11,024 nucleotides of DNA from Deltaproteobacteria bacterium (GTDB taxonomy: Bacteria; Desulfobacterota; DSM-4660; Desulfatiglandales; B25-G16). A program made the translations under genes and the position numbers. The notes under the pieces were generated by a model. The model ran no database searches. It worked only from the letters and a program-made list of their open reading frames with translations, and had not been told where the DNA came from. The stretch lies in contig JAFDHR010000146.1 of the NCBI GenBank assembly GCA_019308645.1, positions 1 to 11,024 of the forward strand, in the 5' to 3' direction. Below, piece by piece: positions 6,579 through 11,024 of the stretch (positions are counted from its first letter, which is position 1; each line of letters begins with the position of its first letter).

Positions 6579-6886
6579 CCGATAAGCCCTAAAAACATCC
6601 TTATAGATTATGAAAGGCTGAGAAAACTACTTGGTTTTGACTCCTGTGACAGGGTTATAACTTATCGCAAGAGGTGGGTATATGGTGCCCATTTTGGGGT
6701 CAAAAAGGGCGATATAGGGCCTGAACGAAAAGTCAGTTCAGGCACGATTTTGGATTGCGGATTTTGGATTAAAAAATAATGCAATTTCAAAGCCTTGAAG
6801 ATTTAAGGCCAAAACTTGAAAACTATATTTCGAGGTTTTCGTTCAGACACTATTTAAGTGGTTCATTGCCAATGTTGGCTTATCGG
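6579..6886. repeat. Nested inverted repeats
   Basis: Two inverted pairs are nested: the outer pair CCGATAAGCC (6579-6588) with GGCTTATCGG (6877-6886), and the inner pair CTGAACGAAAA (6721-6731) with TTTTCGTTCAG (6836-6846). A local hairpin GCCTGAAC (6719-6726) / GTTCAGGC (6736-6743) also lies inside. The pairs could be ends of a decayed small element, or form a long-range RNA structure upstream of the lipoprotein gene. Confidence 0.5.
6746..6770 (+). repeat. Short tandem repeat, 14-bp period
   Basis: GATTTTGGATT occurs at 6746-6756 and again at 6760-6770, separated by GCG. It is AT-rich, noncoding and of no visible function. Confidence 0.55.
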
Positions 6887-6890
6887 TGAA

Positions 6891-6916
6891 CCCTGCCCGC
6901 CGGACGGCAGGCGGGG
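6891..6916. repeat. GC-rich hairpin element
   Basis: CCCGCC (6896-6901) pairs with GGCGGG (6910-6915), and CTGCC (6893-6897) can alternatively pair with GGCAG (6906-6910). It stands out in its AT-rich surroundings and resembles the GC-rich hairpin at 6064-6095. Shortly downstream, GTGAGCCTGTCGAAC (6944-6958) is another motif I associate with dispersed intergenic repeats of environmental bacteria. Confidence 0.5.
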
Positions 6917-7000
6917 GGGAATCTTTCGGCGGTGCTCAAGATCGTGAGCCTGTCGAACGACTGACAACGGTGAACGCTTACCAACATCTTTATATATTGA

Positions 7001-7006
7001 AGGGGG
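7001..7006 (+). promoter_or_regulatory. Ribosome binding site of the large lipoprotein gene
   Basis: AGGGGG lies 8 nt upstream of the ATG at 7015 and fixes that codon as the start. Confidence 0.75.
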
Positions 7007-7014
7007 TTTTCGAT

Positions 7015-10000
7015 ATGAAGACAAAAAAAGGAAGATTATATACAAAGCTCTCAATTTTCCTTTTCATTTCTATTCTCATCCTTACATTAACAGCCTGCTT
7101 TAGCGATGACCAGCCACCAACAGGGGGAACAACAACCACCACCACAACTATATCAGGGGGAACAACCACCACAACAATTGCCGGTGTGCAAACGATAGGT
7201 ACAGTCACGGTAAGTGCAGGCAGTAACAGTATTGTAGCTGATGGGGCATCAATCAGCCGGATCACGGCCACTGTAAAAGATACCAGTGGCTATAACATGG
7301 CTGATGGGACAACAGTTACCTTCGACACCACCGCTGGCACCCTCTCTGCTGCCAGTGCAACTACAGCCAGTGGTTTGGCGACAGTGACCCTTACCAGTGC
7401 CACCAATCTGGGATCAGCTACCATTAGAGGCACCTCTGATGGTGTAAGCGGGACTGCCACGGTGACCTTTATAGCTGGGGCTCCCGCAGCAGTTACTTTC
7501 ACCGCTACCCCGGCAAGCCTGACAGCAGATGGAACCAGCACAAGTACCATAGATGTCACGGTCCTCGATGCCAACAGCAATCCGGTGGCAGATGGGGAGA
7601 CCCTTTCTTTCAGTGCTCTATATGGCACCCTTGATAACCTTTTAGCAACTATAACAGGAGGGAGGGCCTCCGTTACATATACCGCACCCAATTATGTGCC
7701 TGCAAGCGGCAATGATACTATTACGGTTCAGGCCGCCAATGGGCAAAGTGGTACGGCAGTTATCACGCTGATCGGACCTCAGATCGCCACCATTAGCCTT
7801 AGCGCCAATCCCACCAGCCTCCCCGCTGACGGTTCAAGCCAGGCCACCATCACCGCAACAGTTACCGTGGTAGGCGGTGGGAATGCGCCTGATGGCACCA
7901 CTGTTAATTTCTCGATCACGCAGGGCGGGGGTAGTATCACCGCCACAGCCACCACTGCAGGAGGTGCGGCCATTGCTACCCTCACGAGCGGTTCCACGGC
8001 AGAGACCGCCACCATTCAGGTGGTAGCGGGTGGCATAACAGCCGAGATCCAGGTGGAATATACACCGGGAAGTGTGACCTTAACTATTGTTCCCAACTCA
8101 CTGTTGGGTACCGGACAGGAAACGGCCACGGTTACGGCCACCCTGAAAGACGCAGCCGGGAGCTCTGCGCCTGATGGCGAAACAGTTAATTTTACCCTTG
8201 ACGATTTGAGCCTGGGGAGCATCACCTCTTCAGCACTGACCAGCGGAGGCCAGGGCGAGGCCACAGTCACCTTTCAGGCAGCTGCCAAGGGGGGAACGGT
8301 CACGGTCACTGCCACGTGGAATACTGGGGGTGTAGATGTCACCGGCACTGAAACAATTACCATTCAGCCCCCGCCTGCCTATATCGAGATAGCTGCCGGC
8401 TCTCCTAACCCAGCATCTATCAATATAAAGGGCACAGGCGGCCAATCCACCTCTCAAATTATTTTTGATGTTAAGGATACACAAGGCGCTCTGGTAGCCG
8501 ATGGCTACAGGATAGATTTCTCCATTGCAGCCAGCCCGGACGGGGGAGAGGAGATCTCTCCTCTTTTTGCAACGACAGTCAGTGGACAAGTGAGCACCAT
8601 CCTCAGAAGCGGCTATAAATCAGGACCAGTGAGCATCAAGGCCACTTATTTTTACGACACAAATATCAGCAGCACCACCGGTCAGATTTCCATTGTGAAT
8701 GGTCCGCCGGTGGGAGAAGAATTCGGGATGAGGGCCCAATACCTTAATATATCCGGTCTCTGGAAACACGGGCTGATAGATCAGATTACCGTCAGCGCCA
8801 ACGACATTTACGGTAATGCAATCCCGGATAATACGAGCATCTCCTTTAAGACCTACAAAACAGGAGGTGACTTCGACCCTGGGAGTTCCTTGACCTCAGG
8901 CGGTCTTGCAACGAGCAATTTGATATCAGGCCCACCAGACCCCCTTTCGGGCTTCGTCTCTTTAACAACCGAGGCCGTTAATGGCGGGCGAACCACTCAT
9001 GTGACTTCTCTGGCTGTGACCCCTTTAGATAATAATATAATCTATGCAGGGACAGACGGCGGTGGCGTCTATAAATCAACAGATTCCGGCGCCACATGGG
9101 AAAATATCAGCCGTTCTTCGACCGAGCAGGGCCAAAACTGGATTGACCCCTATGTAAATGACATCGCAGTGGACCCTGATGATCTAAACACGGTCTATGC
9201 GGCAACCGGCTATCTGGGCAAGGGCAATGTCTACCGCAGCCTGGATGGCGGTCTGAACTGGAACAGCAACAACGTCGAGGAATGGAATGGCATACTTAGC
9301 ATCAATACAGCCGTCCTGACAGTTTTATGCGATGATGCAACATCAGACTATGTCTGGGTAGGAACCGAGGGGCTGGGGGCAGTTTATGCATCCGACGGTG
9401 AGACTTTCCAATGGGGAGGCATCATATCCACTCCACCAACGCCAGACCCAGGAAATACCGGCAACGGGACCATGTCCACACCTACCCTGTCTTCCACCAC
9501 AAAGACCGAGACCTGGACAGCCACCCATGTAATACCCTCTGCATCCGCCACTGTTCCGGCAGCGGGTGATGACAATGTGGGGAATGGCACCATGACCAAT
9601 GTCACGACAGATCCTTCTGCCACTGTAACAGAGACTTGGACCGTAACTTACACAGGGGAAGCAGGGGCTGTTACGTATGCCGGCACCCAGGCTAACCCCG
9701 GCACCCTGGTTGATATCGCTGTTGTTGATGCGGTCTCGGAAAATTGGACAGTTAAATGCATCGATGCTACTGCTGACGCAGAGATTTTCAGTGTGCACGG
9801 GTCCCTATCCGGGTATCAACTTAACGCCCAGATGACGTCAGCCCAATATGTCGCATACACCACTGGAGCCGTAACCTTTAAAATCATTCGAGGCACCGAC
9901 GCTTTTACAGTGAATGATCAATTTACCTTCCCTACCACCACCGAATGGCAGGTTTCAGGGAGTGTTTCAGGGGCCCAATCAAATCCTGCAACCACCACGG

Positions 10001-11024
10001 TAGCCTATACATCAGATTCCGGCCAGGTGGTATTCACCATCTCTGCCGGGAGCATACCCTTTAAGGTTGCAGATCAATTTACCTTCAACACCACAGCAGC
10101 CGCAATACCTTACTGGAATGTCGAAGGAACAGTCTCCGGATCTCAGGTAAACAAGGCATATAATGGCACCGCTTACAGTTCGGACAACGCCGAGGCAACC
10201 TTTACCGTTACCGAAGGCGGCATCGCCTTTGCTGAGGGAGACGAATTCACCTTTGCTGTTACAGAGAGTGGCCTGGGTTATGGAAAGACTGTAAGGGATA
10301 TCGTAAAGGTGCCCGGTACAAATGGAAATACGGCTATTCTTTACGCAGCCACTGCAACGGGTGTTTTCAAGAGTACCGATGGCGGCCAGACGTGGACTGA
10401 GACGACTTCCTTTACCGGCGATCATATCACTACCCTGGCCTTGCACCCAACATTTCCCACTGTCATTTATGCCGGTACAGAGGATGCCGGTGTGTGGGTA
10501 AGCATTGACAGCGGGACTACCTGGACTAACTACACCGGCGGAATGGGCAGAGGCCTGAGCGCCTCCACACCGTTCGCTGACACGGATAATACGGGCAACG
10601 GGGTAATGAGTGCGGTCACTGTTGAAGATAATGCCGAATCCGAATATTGGGAGGTTAGGTGCATTACAGCGGCGGCTGATGGAGGAACTTTCAGTGTTAC
10701 CGGGACCGTCTCCGGTGCCCAGGCGAGTTATGATATCACTGCCGGGACTTACAGTATTGCCAATGTACTCTCTTTTACCATTATCGACGGTGCCACTGAT
10801 TTTGCGGTGGGCGATACCTTCACCTTCAGCACTACCAGGGATCCGGGCAAAACGATAAAGGATCTTCTGGTGGATCAGGGTAATAACCGACTGTACGCAA
10901 TCACCTATTTCTGGGGTCCCCTTGAGCCCCATGCCGTGGGTAATGTCTATGTCCATGCATTGAATGCCGGCGATGGCGACATGGCAGCTGGGAATTGGAC
11001 CGAGGCCAATACTAATCTTCCCCA
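7015..11024 (+). CDS. Giant Ig-like/BNR-propeller surface lipoprotein (3' end beyond window)
   Basis: The frame is open from 7015 to the window edge (at least 1336 codons). A basic n-region and hydrophobic core lead to the lipobox LTAC; Cys28 would be lipidated, and Phe at +2 favours outer-membrane sorting. A Thr-rich linker (about residues 36-58) follows, then about six beta-rich Ig-like domains: 58-153, 154-254, 255-352, 353-453, 454-566 and 567-658. The first three carry the invasin/Big_1 pattern ADGxS...TVxD...DG. From about 659 comes a BNR/sortilin-like propeller with Asp-boxes: STDSGATW (688-695), SLDGGLNW (742-749), a weaker one ending W800, STDGGQTW (1120-1127) and SIDSGTTW (1163-1170). 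Beta modules with NTGNGTM and VGDTFTF motifs interrupt it (814-1086 and 1192-1276). Codons are more GC-rich than in the pil genes. Likely a cell-surface adhesin or ligand-binding protein; a role at the pilus is inference. I do not recognise a gene name. Confidence 0.92.
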   Translation, partial: MKTKKGRLYTKLSIFLFISILILTLTACFSDDQPPTGGTTTTTTTISGGTTTTTIAGVQTIGTVTVSAGSNSIVADGASISRITATVKDTSGYNMADGTTVTFDTTAGTLSAASATTASGLATVTLTSATNLGSATIRGTSDGVSGTATVTFIAGAPAAVTFTATPASLTADGTSTSTIDVTVLDANSNPVADGETLSFSALYGTLDNLLATITGGRASVTYTAPNYVPASGNDTITVQAANGQSGTAVITLIGPQIATISLSANPTSLPADGSSQATITATVTVVGGGNAPDGTTVNFSITQGGGSITATATTAGGAAIATLTSGSTAETATIQVVAGGITAEIQVEYTPGSVTLTIVPNSLLGTGQETATVTATLKDAAGSSAPDGETVNFTLDDLSLGSITSSALTSGGQGEATVTFQAAAKGGTVTVTATWNTGGVDVTGTETITIQPPPAYIEIAAGSPNPASINIKGTGGQSTSQIIFDVKDTQGALVADGYRIDFSIAASPDGGEEISPLFATTVSGQVSTILRSGYKSGPVSIKATYFYDTNISSTTGQISIVNGPPVGEEFGMRAQYLNISGLWKHGLIDQITVSANDIYGNAIPDNTSISFKTYKTGGDFDPGSSLTSGGLATSNLISGPPDPLSGFVSLTTEAVNGGRTTHVTSLAVTPLDNNIIYAGTDGGGVYKSTDSGATWENISRSSTEQGQNWIDPYVNDIAVDPDDLNTVYAATGYLGKGNVYRSLDGGLNWNSNNVEEWNGILSINTAVLTVLCDDATSDYVWVGTEGLGAVYASDGETFQWGGIISTPPTPDPGNTGNGTMSTPTLSSTTKTETWTATHVIPSASATVPAAGDDNVGNGTMTNVTTDPSATVTETWTVTYTGEAGAVTYAGTQANPGTLVDIAVVDAVSENWTVKCIDATADAEIFSVHGSLSGYQLNAQMTSAQYVAYTTGAVTFKIIRGTDAFTVNDQFTFPTTTEWQVSGSVSGAQSNPATTTVAYTSDSGQVVFTISAGSIPFKVADQFTFNTTAAAIPYWNVEGTVSGSQVNKAYNGTAYSSDNAEATFTVTEGGIAFAEGDEFTFAVTESGLGYGKTVRDIVKVPGTNGNTAILYAATATGVFKSTDGGQTWTETTSFTGDHITTLALHPTFPTVIYAGTEDAGVWVSIDSGTTWTNYTGGMGRGLSASTPFADTDNTGNGVMSAVTVEDNAESEYWEVRCITAAADGGTFSVTGTVSGAQASYDITAGTYSIANVLSFTIIDGATDFAVGDTFTFSTTRDPGKTIKDLLVDQGNNRLYAITYFWGPLEPHAVGNVYVHALNAGDGDMAAGNWTEANTNLP
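7121..7180 (+). repeat. Direct repeat encoding the Thr-rich linker
   Basis: Two adjacent copies, 7121-7153 and 7154-7180, both begin CAGGGGGAACAAC and continue with ACC/ACA codons, giving GG followed by runs of Thr twice. The linker tethers the lipidated Cys to the first Ig-like domain and may be length-variable by slippage. Confidence 0.7.
9454..9693 (+). repeat. Two exact 40-residue tandem repeats (N-terminal half-modules)
   Basis: The lipoprotein carries NTGNGTM at residue 814 and NVGNGTM at residue 854, each followed by a Thr-rich strand and ETWT(A/V)T. A third, diverged copy starts NPGTL at residue 894. The three starts (nt 9454, 9574, 9694) are spaced exactly 120 nt. The third copy continues into a full module ending QFTFPTT. 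A further full copy lies at residues 1192-1276. Confidence 0.8.

Larger units (their letters stand above)
5822..7014. other. 1.2-kb intergenic repeat mosaic without a convincing gene
   Basis: No reading frame here combines a good start, ribosome binding site and recognisable protein. The region instead holds a weak hairpin after pilQ (5836-5858, 8-bp stem, no T-run), a palindromic element (5939-6112), a 9-bp inverted pair (6113-6121 / 6197-6205), a dispersed repeat fragment (6289-6311), a TGTAAAA/TTTTACA dyad (6367-6383), a sigma54-like promoter (6492-6507), nested inverted repeats (6579-6886), a 14-bp tandem motif (6746-6770) and a GC-rich hairpin (6891-6916). A frame at 6567-6779 is discussed separately and is not called as a gene. 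Confidence 0.7.

Noticed and set aside
7290..8589. Several minus-strand frames opposite the Ig-like domains
   Set aside because: Their Val/Ala-rich products mirror the Thr/Ala-rich codons of the plus-strand gene. No ribosome binding sites or domains support them.
9454..9693. CRISPR-like array
   Set aside because: The regular 120-nt spacing is a protein-coding tandem repeat that keeps frame and diverges by substitution. There are no identical repeats with unique spacers anywhere in the window.
10012..10956. Long minus-strand open frame (314 codons) opposite the lipoprotein gene
   Set aside because: It lies wholly antisense to a clear plus-strand gene whose Thr/Ala/Gly-rich GC-biased codons rarely give stops on the other strand. 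Its product shows no recognisable motif.

Overview
This window looks like the chromosome of a Gram-negative (diderm) bacterium. It carries an outer-membrane secretin and the inner-membrane alignment complex of a type IV pilus in the order pilM-pilN-pilO-pilP-pilQ. That order occurs in Desulfobacterota/Deltaproteobacteria and several related uncultured phyla. The intergenic DNA is rich in short dispersed repeats of a kind common in environmental genomes from those groups. The lineage call is inference; no rRNA or other marker gene is present.

Region 1 (1-299) is an AT-rich leader with a fragment of a dispersed repeat, a strong inverted repeat (142-176) and a sigma70-like promoter (218-245). 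Region 2 (300-5821) is a tight, AT-rich, plus-strand operon: a 67-residue XRE-type HTH regulator, then pilM, pilN, pilO, pilP and pilQ. The gaps run from a 4-nt ATGA overlap (pilM/pilN) and a 23-nt overlap (pilO/pilP) to one 163-nt gap before pilQ, which holds a repeat fragment and a perfect hairpin. Together the products form the PilM-PilN-PilO-PilP bridge from the cytoplasm to the PilQ pore. No pilin, PilB/PilT ATPase or PilC is present here.

Region 3 (5822-7014) is about 1.2 kb without a convincing gene. It is a mosaic of inverted repeats, GC-rich hairpins and short tandem motifs, with one good match to a sigma54 (-24/-12) promoter at 6492-6507.

Region 4 (7015 to the window edge, open at its 3' end, at least 1336 codons) encodes a giant secreted lipoprotein. 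After a clear lipobox and a Thr-rich linker come about six Ig-like domains (the first four invasin/Big_1-like), then a BNR/Asp-box beta-propeller. The propeller is interrupted by full and half copies of a beta-rich module that resembles a module I associate with phage capsid-decoration proteins. This gene is visibly more GC-rich than the pil operon. It is probably a surface adhesin or sensor-like protein. Its position after pilQ suggests, but does not prove, a link to the pilus. This composite protein is the most unusual item in the window.
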